From assembly GCF_003253545.1 (NCBI RefSeq), contig NZ_QKYV01000005.1, positions 186,001 to 250,000 of the forward strand: 64,000 nucleotides of DNA. The letters run 5' to 3'. The stretch is from Mesonia algae. Lineage in GTDB: Bacteria; Bacteroidota; Bacteroidia; Flavobacteriales; Flavobacteriaceae. Position numbers and translations under genes: made by a program. This document shows positions 17,121-26,944 of the stretch, in pieces. The notes under the pieces are model-generated. The model was given only the letters and a program-made list of their open reading frames with translations. It made no database searches and was not told the origin of the DNA. Position 1 is the stretch's first letter, and each line of letters starts with the position of its first letter.

Positions 17121-18017
17121 TTGAATAATAAACTGTTTTTTATATTCTTACTTTTAAAAATTTTCTCTGTATCATCTCAGGAAACGATAGATAGTGACAC
17201 TCTCTATGTAAATTATTTAGGACAAGATAAAGGTTTACTTCAAGTCAATTCTAAGGCCATCGTAAAAGATAGTTTAGGGTTTTTATAGGCAGGAACCGAA
17301 GATGGTCTGCAAAAATTTGAAGAATATTCTTTTGCTTCCAATTCTGAAAGGATTTTAAGTTATCAGTTATCTGAGAATAAACATTTTTCTATTCCTATTT
17401 CAAAAAATATTTTAAATGAAAAAATCGTCTATGATGTTTTTCTGTTAAATAAAGAATCTGTTCTTTTTTGCTTAAATATTAATTTTGTGATTTATGATGT
17501 CGTTTCAAAAACGTTTCAAATATTTCAATTACCAAAAGAAAACAAAGAAAATTTTATTAATGTTGCTTTAAGTTTAGATAAGGAAAATTTTTTATTGAGT
17601 ACATCAGAAGGTGGATTACTTCAAATTAATCTCAAGGTTTTTTATGAATTGGAAGTGATGATGATCTTTTTTATATGAAAGGAAAAGAAATTAACTTCTA
17701 TTTTTTCAAATGATGAGGATGATACCAATTGGTCAATAAATGATTTGAATTTTTGTTATAACCGAAGATACCAATCATAATATTTGGATAGGTGCAGCCG
17801 CAGGAATTTCAAAAATTGAAAACCTTACCATTAGAGAAAAAGAAGTACTCGTGACTTTAGCTTCAGAAAAACCAGTAAAGAAATAGCAGAAACCTTATGT
17901 GCATCCTATCATACAGTAGAAAAACACAAGAAAAATATTAAAGAAAAATTAGGTTTTCATACCATTGCAGAACTGGTAAAATTCACTTTTTCATCAAAAT
18001 TATATAAGGTTTATTAG
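17121..18017 (+). pseudogene. Decayed two-component-propeller / LuxR-type regulator
   Basis: The first part (from TTG 17121) reads as a signal peptide, then GQDKGLLQVNSKAIVKDS and AGTEDGLQKFEEYSF, the start of a periplasmic propeller sensor. An in-frame TAG at 17286-17288 replaces the Trp codon expected in the propeller motif GFLW-GT-DGL. The frame reopens to a TGA at 17676-17678. A later piece (from 17767) reads DTNHNIWIGAAAGIS and then the LuxR-type HTH start (TIREKEVL); a one-base shift near 17870 is needed to continue into SKEIAETL, HTVEKHKKNIKEKLGF and the end at 18017. About 300 residues remain of a family usually near 900, so there is also an internal deletion. The tail overlaps the S10 peptidase stop. 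Confidence 0.85.
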
Positions 18018-19507
18018 TACTTGGCAGTTTTATTTTGCTGATTGGTTTGTTGAAGGAACTCTCTAATATCATCATTAGCAGTTTTTAAATCCGCTTGACG
18101 TACATACATCATATGTCCGCTATGATAGGTTTTAAACTGAATTCTATCTGTTAACTGACCGCTAGGATCTATTTGACTCATCGTATATTTAGAATGAAAA
18201 TAAGTGGTGGCGCCATCATAATAACCTGTTTGGAAAAGCACATTTAGATACGGGTTTTCTGCCATTGCTTTTCGCAATTGTTCTCTAGTGTTATTTCCGC
18301 GATTATCCCAAGGATGAACAGAACCAAACATATTGTACTTTAAATCGGTTTTAAAGTTAAGATGCTCTCGCATATAATAATTAATAGCAGGTGTAAAAGA
18401 ATGAAGCCAAGACGTTAACTCGGGACTGTAATCTGGACTATTTCCTGCTAACTTTCTATCAATACCTAAATAACGGGAATCTAATCTACCAATCGTATGG
18501 CCAGATTTCTCTCTTAAAAGTTCTTTCCAAAAAACTCTAGAAGGAAGATCTAAATTATGTTGAAGAATCACTTTTTTAGGAATACCAGTGTAGCTGGCCA
18601 TTTGTGTAGCAATTTTTTCCTTGTCGGAAGTAGAAAGCATAGAGCCTTTAGCTAAGGCCGGAAGTAAAACATCTAAAGCATATTTTTCTACTTCTGGTAA
18701 AATTAGCTCAAGCTCTTTTGATTGAAAATTTGAAGATAAAGCTTTATGATACCAAGCTGCTGCTGAAAAATAAGGTAAAAATAACGATGATGACAAGGGC
18801 GTATCAGAATCAAAAGTAAGATAATCGGCAGGAGAAACTAATATTACTCCGTTAAGGTACATCCATTGTTGCTCTTGCAAAGCTAGGGCAAGTCCAGAAA
18901 CACGAGTTCCGCCATAGCTCTCTCCAATTAGATATTTCGGCGAAAGCCAGAGATTGTTTCTGCTAACAAAGTTATCTAACCAGCTCGCCAAGTATTTAAT
19001 ATCTGCATTTATCCCAAAAAATAAATCTCTATTTGGTTCTTTGTCATCCACTTTTAAAGTTCTAGAGTAACCTGTATTGACAGGATTGATGTATAGAATA
19101 TCGGCAACATCTAAAATAGAGTAGGGGTTATCTTTCAAGCCATAAGGTTGTACAGGATAACCTTCTTCACTTAAGTTTAGAACTTTTGGCCCAGTGTAAG
19201 CAATATGCATCCAGGCAGAAGCCGACCCAGGTCCGCCATTAAACGAAATCAAAAGAGGTCTTTGGGTATTAGCATCATCTTTTTTTACTTGTTTTTTATA
19301 GTAAGTATAATGTAGAGTAGCGATGGCTTTGTTTTCATTATTCCAAACAGGTTGCATTCCTGTAGTGGCGGTGTAATCTATTTTAAAACCATTAATGGTA
19401 GCTAAGTGTTTTGTGGTAATAGTAGTATCTATAGGTATTTTAATTTCTTGTGCATAAGTATAACAAGAAAAAAGAATGAAAAGAAAAAGTAGCTTTTTTG
19501 CAACCAT
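18014..19507 (-). CDS. Secreted S10-family serine carboxypeptidase
   Basis: About 497 aa from the preferred start at Met 19507, which gives a clean signal peptide (VAKKLLFLFILFSCYTYAQ); a longer frame back to 19549 adds a polar stretch before it. The S10 fold is supported by SFNGGPGSASAW (oxyanion hole), GESYGGTR (catalytic Ser), a late Asp in GYYDGATTYF and the catalytic His in HSGHMMY. It should act as a periplasmic or extracellular carboxypeptidase. No T9SS C-terminal domain is seen. It stands alone, head to head with YqaE. Confidence 0.92.
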   Translation of the reverse strand: MVAKKLLFLFILFSCYTYAQEIKIPIDTTITTKHLATINGFKIDYTATTGMQPVWNNENKAIATLHYTYYKKQVKKDDANTQRPLLISFNGGPGSASAWMHIAYTGPKVLNLSEEGYPVQPYGLKDNPYSILDVADILYINPVNTGYSRTLKVDDKEPNRDLFFGINADIKYLASWLDNFVSRNNLWLSPKYLIGESYGGTRVSGLALALQEQQWMYLNGVILVSPADYLTFDSDTPLSSSLFLPYFSAAAWYHKALSSNFQSKELELILPEVEKYALDVLLPALAKGSMLSTSDKEKIATQMASYTGIPKKVILQHNLDLPSRVFWKELLREKSGHTIGRLDSRYLGIDRKLAGNSPDYSPELTSWLHSFTPAINYYMREHLNFKTDLKYNMFGSVHPWDNRGNNTREQLRKAMAENPYLNVLFQTGYYDGATTYFHSKYTMSQIDPSGQLTDRIQFKTYHSGHMMYVRQADLKTANDDIREFLQQTNQQNKTAKY

Positions 19508-19642
19508 GTTAATTTTTATTTGAGAAATGAAAGATTTAAAAGTACTCAATTTTCAATAGTTAAAAGAACGTAAATTGGTATATTATTAACGAAAGAGAAA
19601 TTAATAATTATTAATTTGGCATAAACTAAAAACCAATTAATT

Positions 19643-19795
19643 ATGTCATTACTAACAATTATTTTAAATATTTTATTACCACCGTTAGCTGTATTTTTAA
19701 AACACGGCTTAGGTACAACTTTTTTGATAAGTGTTCTATTAACGGTTGTAGGTTGGTTACCTGGTGTTATTCACGCATTTTATGTAAATAGCTAG
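19643..19795 (+). CDS. YqaE/Pmp3 family membrane protein (50 aa)
   Basis: Short gene translating to MSLLTIILNILLPPLAVFLK followed by HGLGTTFLISVLLTVVGWLPG and a short tail ending in NS. Two hydrophobic helices joined by a short turn, with LLPPLAVFLKHG and GWLPGVIHAFYV, are the hallmark of the UPF0057/Pmp3/YqaE family, linked to membrane potential and stress tolerance in other organisms. Family lengths are about 50-55 aa, so it is complete. Confidence 0.93.
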   Translation: MSLLTIILNILLPPLAVFLKHGLGTTFLISVLLTVVGWLPGVIHAFYVNS

Positions 19796-19814
19796 GTAGA
19801 ATAATTTATAGACT

Positions 19815-20375
19815 TTAAAGAGAGACTTCAGAGAAAACTTTACTAAAGAAGATGAAAGTTTCTTTGGCTTTATTAATGGCTAAGTTCTCTTCTTCAAGGC
19901 TGTAGTCTTTCTTTAGGGTTTTACTAAAAGAGTTCCATTGCTTAACTTGATCTCTATCACCACTAAAAAAAATAGGTTTAGGTAACTCTTGCAAGTTTTT
20001 GCATAAAGGTATGTTTTTAGCAATAAATACACCGCCAAGAGCAGAACCATCGACCACATATTTAGCTCCTAATGATTCAATTGTATTATTTAAAGTAAAT
20101 AGATTTTCAAACTTTAAAATATTTTTTTGAATTACATCTTCATTAATCTCTAATGCGGAAAGATCTTCTAATAATAATTCACTTTTAAGCGTGTTTTTTA
20201 TGTCAATATAATTGCTTATTTGCAGTTCGGTAATTGCATAAGCAACGTAATTTTGAAGCAAGAGCAACTTGTATTCGTCAATTTTTATTTTATGATTTAT
20301 AATAAGATAAGCTAAATTCTTTTTTTCAATATTTTCGTGAAGTTCTTTAGTGGCTTCTCTTAATTTATCAATCAT
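19815..20375 (-). CDS. bphO: Biliverdin-producing heme oxygenase
   Basis: A 186-aa all-helical protein of the heme oxygenase family: proximal-His region TKELHENIE (His13) and the distal-helix Gly motif GSALGGVFIAKNI. It opens heme to biliverdin, the chromophore of bacteriophytochromes; the bacteriophytochrome gene is two genes upstream in the same operon. Its start overlaps the response regulator stop by 8 bases, indicating coupled translation. Sequence similarity to characterised enzymes is modest, but context makes the call firm. Confidence 0.88.
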   Translation of the reverse strand: MIDKLREATKELHENIEKKNLAYLIINHKIKIDEYKLLLLQNYVAYAITELQISNYIDIKNTLKSELLLEDLSALEINEDVIQKNILKFENLFTLNNTIESLGAKYVVDGSALGGVFIAKNIPLCKNLQELPKPIFFSGDRDQVKQWNSFSKTLKKDYSLEEENLAINKAKETFIFFSKVFSEVSL

Positions 20376-20919
20376 TATTCAAATCTATTTTATTAATTTT
20401 TTTCCTAATTTCAAAGATACTTTTTCTTTGTTCTTCATTGTCATATTTTATATCATCTAAGTAACTGTAGATTTGATTGACAGCAATTTTATTTTTCCTT
20501 ACTTTTTCTCTTAAATCCTCTTTTTCGATCATTTCAAAAATTACTCTTTTTAAAAGAGGTTCTAATTTTTCTGAAAGAATATTCATGTGCTTTTTAAGTA
20601 TATAACCCGAAGCACCAGCAAGAATAGTATTAGCTGCTAATTCTTCATCATTAATGGTTCCTGTTATAAAAATAAGCGGAATATTAGCGTCGATATCTTG
20701 AGTAGTTGTTAATACATCTAATCCCGTACAAGTTGGTAAATTATAGTCAGAAAGAACAACATCTGGGATGTAATTATGAAGAGCATGTGTAGCGTCTTCT
20801 ATGTTATCTACAACTTTTATTTCAAAATTTTCAACAATTTTTTTTAGTTGAAAGGTGATGAGTTCGGCATCTGTTTTTTCATCCTCTACTAAGAGAATTC
20901 TAAGCTTTGTATTGATCAT
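20368..20919 (-). CDS. Response regulator, receiver domain only
   Basis: A 183-aa protein: receiver domain (about 1-135) with the acidic pair in LLVEDEK, the phospho-acceptor Asp in VVLSDYNLP (about 57), Thr in FITGT and Lys in YILKKH. A charged helical tail (about 135-183) without a DNA-binding domain completes it. It is the likely phosphoryl target of the phytochrome kinase or the CheB-CheR-kinase fusion. It starts 49 bases after the bphP stop and overlaps bphO. Confidence 0.9.
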   Translation of the reverse strand: MINTKLRILLVEDEKTDAELITFQLKKIVENFEIKVVDNIEDATHALHNYIPDVVLSDYNLPTCTGLDVLTTTQDIDANIPLIFITGTINDEELAANTILAGASGYILKKHMNILSEKLEPLLKRVIFEMIEKEDLREKVRKNKIAVNQIYSYLDDIKYDNEEQRKSIFEIRKKINKIDLNND

Positions 20920-20968
20920 AATTTAAATACTAATATTCAACATTCAACTAGCGAGTAAAAATACAATA

Positions 20969-23182
20969 TTAAGCGTTACCGAAATTAAAAAAGAACGTAG
21001 TTCCCTCATTTAACTTAGTTTCTACCCATATCTTTCCTTCGTGTAGATCTATAGATTTTTTAACGATAGCTAACCCAATTCCTGAGCCTTCATAATCTGC
21101 TGAAGCTAATCTAGTAAAGACATTAAAAATTTTATCTATGTATTTTTCATCTATACCTATTCCATTATCTTTTACAAAGTAAGCTTTAGATTCTTCTTTA
21201 TAGCCTATTTCTACAAAAGGTTCTTTTTGGTTTTGGCTGTACTTAATTGCATTAGTAATTAAGTTTGCACAAACTTGAGTTACCATTCTCGAATCGGCAA
21301 ATACTTTGGGTAAGTTTTTCTCAGCTTTAATTTGAGTTTGAGGATAATTGATTTTTAAATTTGAAGAATTTATAATTTCAAAAACAACAGCGTTTAAGTC
21401 TACCGGGATTCTTCTTATATCTTGCCTTCCTATTTTAGAGTAAGATAAAATATCGTCAATTAAAATGTCCATTTTTTTGGAAGAAGAAATGATAGTTTCT
21501 AATGCGTGAGAAGAATAATCATCTTTTTCTAAATTTAAATGTTCTTTTAAAATCCTAGCATAGCCGTCAATCCCTCGAAGTGGAGCTCGTAAATCGTGAG
21601 AAACGCTATAACTAAAAGTTTCTAATTCTTTATTGACTCTTTTTAGCTTGTTGTTAAGAAGCTTTATTTTTTCTTTTTGTTTTTTAACTAAAACCGTATT
21701 TATATTCTCTTGCAATTTAGTAGCAGCTTCAATTTCAGAATTTTCCCACACTTTAGAGCTACCTGCAACTTTTTCTGACCATTTTTCAAATGACTTTCTA
21801 GGATGTAAATAGGTGACCCCATCTTTTACATATCCATTTTTTTCAGGATTGCCGCCCCACTCAATGGTGGTAATAATTTCGGGTCTAAACCAGATAATAA
21901 AGTCTTTAAAATTAGCATCTAAACTTATAGCTAAAATACCTGATGCCGTTTTTGTGTACGCTTCCGCGGAAGCAAAATGAGAACTTAAACTTTCAGTAAA
22001 ATAAATAGATTTTTTTTGTTTAGCCAAGTGCTCACGAATGAGGGTTTCTATTTCTTTTTTAAGCGGAGTGCCGCCTAAAACATTAATTTTATTCTTTCTA
22101 ATCAACGCAACTCCGCCGCAATCTATAAAATCTTTCAGGTTGGGCTGATAGTTGAGCAGAGCTTCTTTAAACTTAGAAACACTTTGCATTTGTAGCATAA
22201 GTTTTTTTCTTAAGGTTTCTAGTTGTTTACTGCTGCTTACATATTTTTTGGTATCTAATAAATTAATTTGATTAGCAAAAACTTGGGTCAGAAATTTACA
22301 GCTTTGTCGCTGAAAATAATCTACCGTTTTAGCTTTGTAATGATGACAGGTAATAAGCCCCCACAGTTTACCATTTACTATAATCGAGGTAGTTAAAGAA
22401 GCATTTACTTTCATGTTCTTTAAGTATTCGATATGAATAGGAGATACACCTCTAAGTTCAGAATTGGTAAGGTTAATTGATGTCTGCAGATTAGAATTAT
22501 CGAGAGAAAGAATAGGTGAGGGTTTATAATAAACATCACTAATAATTCTAACACCTTGTTTTAAAAAGATTTCTCGTGCAGGTTTAGGTATATCGCTGGC
22601 AGGATACCGTAATCCCAACCACGTTTCTAGATTTTCATCTTTGGTTTCGGCAATAACTTCTCCGTTCCAATCTTTGTCAAAACGATATAACATCACACGG
22701 TTGTACCCATAAATATTCTTTATAAGTTGAGTTGATATTTGACTGGTTTCCTTTAAAGAAGTGGTTTTCTCTATCTGACTTAAAATGTTATTAAGCTGTT
22801 GCTGAAAAGTAAAAGAAGGGAGTTTATCCTTTTGTTTTTCAACATCTATAATTACTTTGTCATCGCTTACATGCGGGATTAATAGAAAATTTTCCTTGCC
22901 TTTCTCAAATGTGTAAGTAGACAAGGTTTTATTGGCTTCTAATTCTTTTTTTAATTGAATAATAAAATCATCAGGAAATAAATCATTTAAATAACGAAAG
23001 CTAGATAGATTTTTTGTTTGTAAAAAGCTACTTAAATTTTCGCTATAATTTACTATTGCATAAGATTTCATATCAATTACAACCAAAGCTCCGTGTGGTT
23101 GTATGTGCCCAATGATATGAATAGGCTCCTTATCACAATTTGTTAAATTGGTAGCAGTTATGATTTTTTCTTGATCCTGCAT
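20969..23182 (-). CDS. bphP: Bacteriophytochrome histidine kinase
   Basis: A 737-aa red/far-red photoreceptor kinase. An N-terminal PAS domain carries Cys16 (LTNCDKEPIHIIGHIQPHG), the thioether site for biliverdin. The GAF domain has the RYPASDIPKPAREI motif and a CHHY that contacts the chromophore, followed by a PHY region, HisKA (SYSVSHDLRAPLRGI) and HATPase_c (N box NLITNAIKYS, G1 DNGIGID, G2 GSGIGLAIVKKS). It has no receiver; the adjacent gene supplies one. It starts 3 bases after the CheB-CheR-kinase stop. A perfect GCTTCCGCGGAAGC palindrome lies in the gene at 21960-21973. Confidence 0.95.
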   Translation of the reverse strand: MQDQEKIITATNLTNCDKEPIHIIGHIQPHGALVVIDMKSYAIVNYSENLSSFLQTKNLSSFRYLNDLFPDDFIIQLKKELEANKTLSTYTFEKGKENFLLIPHVSDDKVIIDVEKQKDKLPSFTFQQQLNNILSQIEKTTSLKETSQISTQLIKNIYGYNRVMLYRFDKDWNGEVIAETKDENLETWLGLRYPASDIPKPAREIFLKQGVRIISDVYYKPSPILSLDNSNLQTSINLTNSELRGVSPIHIEYLKNMKVNASLTTSIIVNGKLWGLITCHHYKAKTVDYFQRQSCKFLTQVFANQINLLDTKKYVSSSKQLETLRKKLMLQMQSVSKFKEALLNYQPNLKDFIDCGGVALIRKNKINVLGGTPLKKEIETLIREHLAKQKKSIYFTESLSSHFASAEAYTKTASGILAISLDANFKDFIIWFRPEIITTIEWGGNPEKNGYVKDGVTYLHPRKSFEKWSEKVAGSSKVWENSEIEAATKLQENINTVLVKKQKEKIKLLNNKLKRVNKELETFSYSVSHDLRAPLRGIDGYARILKEHLNLEKDDYSSHALETIISSSKKMDILIDDILSYSKIGRQDIRRIPVDLNAVVFEIINSSNLKINYPQTQIKAEKNLPKVFADSRMVTQVCANLITNAIKYSQNQKEPFVEIGYKEESKAYFVKDNGIGIDEKYIDKIFNVFTRLASADYEGSGIGLAIVKKSIDLHEGKIWVETKLNEGTTFFFNFGNA
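21960..21973. repeat. In-gene perfect 14-bp palindrome GCTTCCGCGGAAGC
   Basis: Lies in bphP and is read as A-S-A-E-A. It shares the exact core TTCCGCGGAA with 32701-32710 and 59843-59852. Confidence 0.65.
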
Positions 23183-23185
23183 TTT

Positions 23186-26100
23186 TTATGTTGCCTTTAA
23201 TTTAAAATAAAAGGTACTTCCCACTCCTACTTGAGATTCTACCCATATATTTCCTTTATGTAGAGCTACAATTTTTTCTACGTGGGCTAAACCGACTCCT
23301 GTACCTTCATATTTTTCTTGAGTAGGTACACGGTTAAAAATGGTAAAGATATTTTTTTGATCTTCTTTAGATATTCCTATCCCATTGTCCATAATAGAGA
23401 ACACATAAAAATCTCCTTCTTTAAAAGAAGAAATTCTAATTTCTGGTTCTTTATTTTTTGCCTTGTATTTAAGAGAGTTACTTATTAAATTTTGAAATAA
23501 TAATCTTAACTCTACTTCATAACCAGTTATTTTAGGTAAACTACCTGAGTAAATTTTAGCATTGGTTTCTTTTATTCTCTTACCTAAATCATATTTAACT
23601 ACTTCTACGATTTCTTTGGTATTTACAATTTGCTTTTCAGTATTTCTCCCAATTCTAGAGTGTTCTAATAAAGCTTTTATCTGTTGAGAAAGCCTATCTG
23701 AAGCTTGATCTATATAAGAAATATATTCTCGACCTTTGTCATCTAATCGATTACCATATATTTTACCCAAAATATCACTACCAAATTTAATGGTAGAAAG
23801 TGGTTCTTGTAAATCGTGAGAACAAATAGAAACAAATTGTTCTAGATCTTTATTAGCGCGCTGTAATGCTAGCTTTTGCTTATTAAGTTTTCTTTGAATA
23901 TCTTTTAGTTCAGAAACATCAACACACGTAAATCTATTAGTAATACCATTACCATTCTCATCTAACTCTACATTTGAGCTCATCATAATTGGTATAATAT
24001 CTCCTTTTTTGGTAAGCATTTTCAACTCAATATTTTTTAGTTCCCCTTTTTCCTGAAAAATTTTATCGAGTTTAAGAGCTTCTAATTGTGCTTCATCTTC
24101 ATAAAGATTGTACATGTTATGCCCAATTATTTCATCTTTAGATTCGTAGCCCAGTCTTTCTACAGCTTCTAAATTACATTGGACTATTTTTGAAGTTTGA
24201 GGATCTACACTAAAGTGCATAACAGGATCTTCTTCATAAAAAGATTTAAATCGTTTTTCACTAGCAACTAATTTATCTTTAGCAATTTGTAAAGATTCAA
24301 CATCAATAAAAGTGATCACGACTCCTTCAGCTTGATCTTTTGAATTGATAAATGCAGATATGCGTTGTAAATAATTTTTACCTTCTCGTGATACAATATT
24401 TTTTTCTAGGGTTTTGCCCGTTTTAAGAACTTTCTTACATCTATTCACTAATATGTTTCTTCTTTGTAAACCAAAACTATTTGTAAAGTTGTCAATTGGT
24501 CGGCCTACATCAGAATTTAAAAGACTAAAGTGTTTTTGAATAGCTGGAGTAAACTTTCTAATTTTTAAATCCTTATCTAAAAATATAGTTCCAATATCTG
24601 TGCTTTCTAAAAGATTGTTCATATCCGCGTTAAGCTGAGCGAGATCTTCCATTTTTTGAACATTCTCAGCATTAACGGTATTAATTTCTTCATTAACACT
24701 TTGCAGCTCTTCGTTAGTACTTTGGAGTTCTTCATTAGATGCTAATAGCTCCTCATTAGCAGCTTGAAGTTCTGCATTACTAGTTTCGAGTTCTTCTAAA
24801 GATGTTTGTAATTCTTCTTGTGTTTTTTTTAATTCTTCTTCAATTTCGTTGATATATTCTCGATTTCTACCAGAATTTGTTAGCGTATGAGCTTCTTCAA
24901 ATTTTGAGTAATCTACTTTTTTCTCTACAAAAGTGATGGAAAAAGTATCTCCTATATCGGTATTATTTTGTGAAAAAGGTTTAATGAAAATATCTGTAGC
25001 TTTTTTCTCGTCATTATCGTTGTAAAAAGCATTCCTATAAATAATTTCTTGATTTGTTTTTGAAGCTTTTCTAATACTAGATTGTACAATAGGTTTAAGT
25101 TCATCACCTATCATTTCTAATAAATTAATTGAAAAACCTTGTGTGGGAAGGTTAGCATATTTTCTAAATTCACCTATAGCTTGCAGAATATTATAATTCT
25201 TATCAATAAAAACACTCGCTCCACCAAAATGATTTAAAATAGTTTGATTAAAATTTTCTAAAAAGCGCTGTTTTCTCGGATTTATCCTTGTAATGTTTTC
25301 TTGAATATTTTCTCGTTTCACACTATGAATTTGATTGGTGGAAGTTTTTAATATTTCTGTTTTCAATCTGTGTCTTGGTTGTGTATTTTTAAATATTTTC
25401 CATTTTCTATCTACAGCCTCAAAATCATCTTGATGAGTATGAATGCTTTCGCTAGTACCTAAAACCAAAAAACCATTTTCTTTTAAGCTATAATGAAGGA
25501 CATTTAATGCTTTTTGTTGAATACTAGGTTGAAAGTAGATGAGCAAGTTTCTACAAAGCACCATATCCATTTTACTAAATGGAGGGTTTTGGATAATATT
25601 ATGTTTAGAGAATACGACCATTCGTCTAAGCTCCTCTACAACTTGATAATTTTCATTTACGGGAATTAGATATTTTTGAAACAAGTAAGGGTCTATATCA
25701 CTAATAATATTATGGTTATAGATCGCAGCACTACCAATATCAAGATGATCTTCTGCAATATCTGTAGCAAAAATTTTAACCTCTATATTTTTTTCTTGTT
25801 TTTCAATCTCTTCGTTGATAATTATTGCTAGAGAATAGGCCTCTTCACCAGTACTACAAGCGACATCCCATATTTTTAATGTATTACCATCTTTAGTTTT
25901 TTCTACCAGCTCTGGTATAACTTTATTGGCAAGGATTTCCCAAACTTCAGTATCTCTAAAAAATTTAGTTACACCAATTAAAAACTCTTTAGCTAAACAA
26001 ACTATCTCTTTTTCATTAGATTTTAATAGCGTAAAATACTCATCAAACGAGGAGCATTTACACACATGTATTCTACGTAATAATCTTCGGGCGAGCGTAG

Positions 26101-26815
26101 TATGTTTGTATTCCGTAAAGTCTAAATCAAGAACTTGATTTACTAAATGTAAAATTTTAGACATTACAGTTTTACTATAAATTATATCATTTTCTTGGTT
26201 TTCCTGGAAAGACTCTAAAGATTTAATGAAGCTAGTAATTTCACTTCCCATATCTTCAACAGGTAATATATAGTCAACTAACCCTGTTCTTATAGCGCTT
26301 TTAGGCATGCCATCAAACTTAGATTGATTAGGGTCTTGAACAATTACTACACCATCATTTTCTTTTATAGCTTTAACTCCGCTTGTACCATCACTACCTG
26401 TACCACTTAAAATTACCGCTATAGCTTTTTCCTTTCTTGAATGAGCAAGAGATTCTAAAAAAAGATCTATAGGCAAATTAAGTTTTTGATCTTTAGGTTT
26501 TTCTAGTAGATGTAATTTATTGTTTTCTAAAACTAAATTATTTACTGGAGGGATTAAATAAATATGACCAGGAAGAAGGTCACTATTATCTTCAATTTGT
26601 TTAATAACAAGAGAAGTAGACTTAGCTAATAACTCACCCATCATACTTTTGTAATCTGGAGATAAATGCTGAATAACTACATAACTATTATTATCGTTAT
26701 CTGATAAATTACTAAAAAATAATTTTAAAGCCTCCAAACCACCAGCACTTGCACCAATGGCGATAATATGTTGATTTGCAGTTATGGTGCGTTTCTTAAT
26801 GTTGTCTTTAATCAT
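23186..26815 (-). CDS. CheB-CheR-PAS histidine kinase fusion
   Basis: About 1209 aa from ATG 26815; a TTG further up at 26842 is less likely. Order: CheB methylesterase (about 15-190; Ser in GASAGG at 21-26, His in VIQHLSP, Asp in GTGSDGTSG), CheR methyltransferase (about 215-480; SAM motif WDVACSTGEEAYS), a PAS-like segment (about 530-640), a Glu/Leu/Asn-rich coiled coil (about 655-725, repeated EEL and NEEL units), two PAS domains (about 735-960), HisKA (VSICSHDLQEPLSTI) and HATPase_c. Catalytic residues of both methyl enzymes look intact although no chemotaxis receptor is nearby. It is the first gene of the phytochrome operon. Confidence 0.93.
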   Translation of the reverse strand: MIKDNIKKRTITANQHIIAIGASAGGLEALKLFFSNLSDNDNNSYVVIQHLSPDYKSMMGELLAKSTSLVIKQIEDNSDLLPGHIYLIPPVNNLVLENNKLHLLEKPKDQKLNLPIDLFLESLAHSRKEKAIAVILSGTGSDGTSGVKAIKENDGVVIVQDPNQSKFDGMPKSAIRTGLVDYILPVEDMGSEITSFIKSLESFQENQENDIIYSKTVMSKILHLVNQVLDLDFTEYKHTTLARRLLRRIHVCKCSSFDEYFTLLKSNEKEIVCLAKEFLIGVTKFFRDTEVWEILANKVIPELVEKTKDGNTLKIWDVACSTGEEAYSLAIIINEEIEKQEKNIEVKIFATDIAEDHLDIGSAAIYNHNIISDIDPYLFQKYLIPVNENYQVVEELRRMVVFSKHNIIQNPPFSKMDMVLCRNLLIYFQPSIQQKALNVLHYSLKENGFLVLGTSESIHTHQDDFEAVDRKWKIFKNTQPRHRLKTEILKTSTNQIHSVKRENIQENITRINPRKQRFLENFNQTILNHFGGASVFIDKNYNILQAIGEFRKYANLPTQGFSINLLEMIGDELKPIVQSSIRKASKTNQEIIYRNAFYNDNDEKKATDIFIKPFSQNNTDIGDTFSITFVEKKVDYSKFEEAHTLTNSGRNREYINEIEEELKKTQEELQTSLEELETSNAELQAANEELLASNEELQSTNEELQSVNEEINTVNAENVQKMEDLAQLNADMNNLLESTDIGTIFLDKDLKIRKFTPAIQKHFSLLNSDVGRPIDNFTNSFGLQRRNILVNRCKKVLKTGKTLEKNIVSREGKNYLQRISAFINSKDQAEGVVITFIDVESLQIAKDKLVASEKRFKSFYEEDPVMHFSVDPQTSKIVQCNLEAVERLGYESKDEIIGHNMYNLYEDEAQLEALKLDKIFQEKGELKNIELKMLTKKGDIIPIMMSSNVELDENGNGITNRFTCVDVSELKDIQRKLNKQKLALQRANKDLEQFVSICSHDLQEPLSTIKFGSDILGKIYGNRLDDKGREYISYIDQASDRLSQQIKALLEHSRIGRNTEKQIVNTKEIVEVVKYDLGKRIKETNAKIYSGSLPKITGYEVELRLLFQNLISNSLKYKAKNKEPEIRISSFKEGDFYVFSIMDNGIGISKEDQKNIFTIFNRVPTQEKYEGTGVGLAHVEKIVALHKGNIWVESQVGVGSTFYFKLKAT

Positions 26816-26944
26816 TACTAAGTTTAATTGACCTAAAATCAATAAAAATAATAAAATTTAAAATATAGTCTTGCCATAAGTGCTTAATAAAATGACACAA
26901 AGACTATAAATTTTGAGTAAAATAAAGTGAAAGGGGGAGAGAGG

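Noticed and set aside
17487-17678. A separate 63-residue gene
   Set aside because: It is in frame with the upstream propeller-like sequence after the amber codon and has no independent start context; it is part of the pseudogene.
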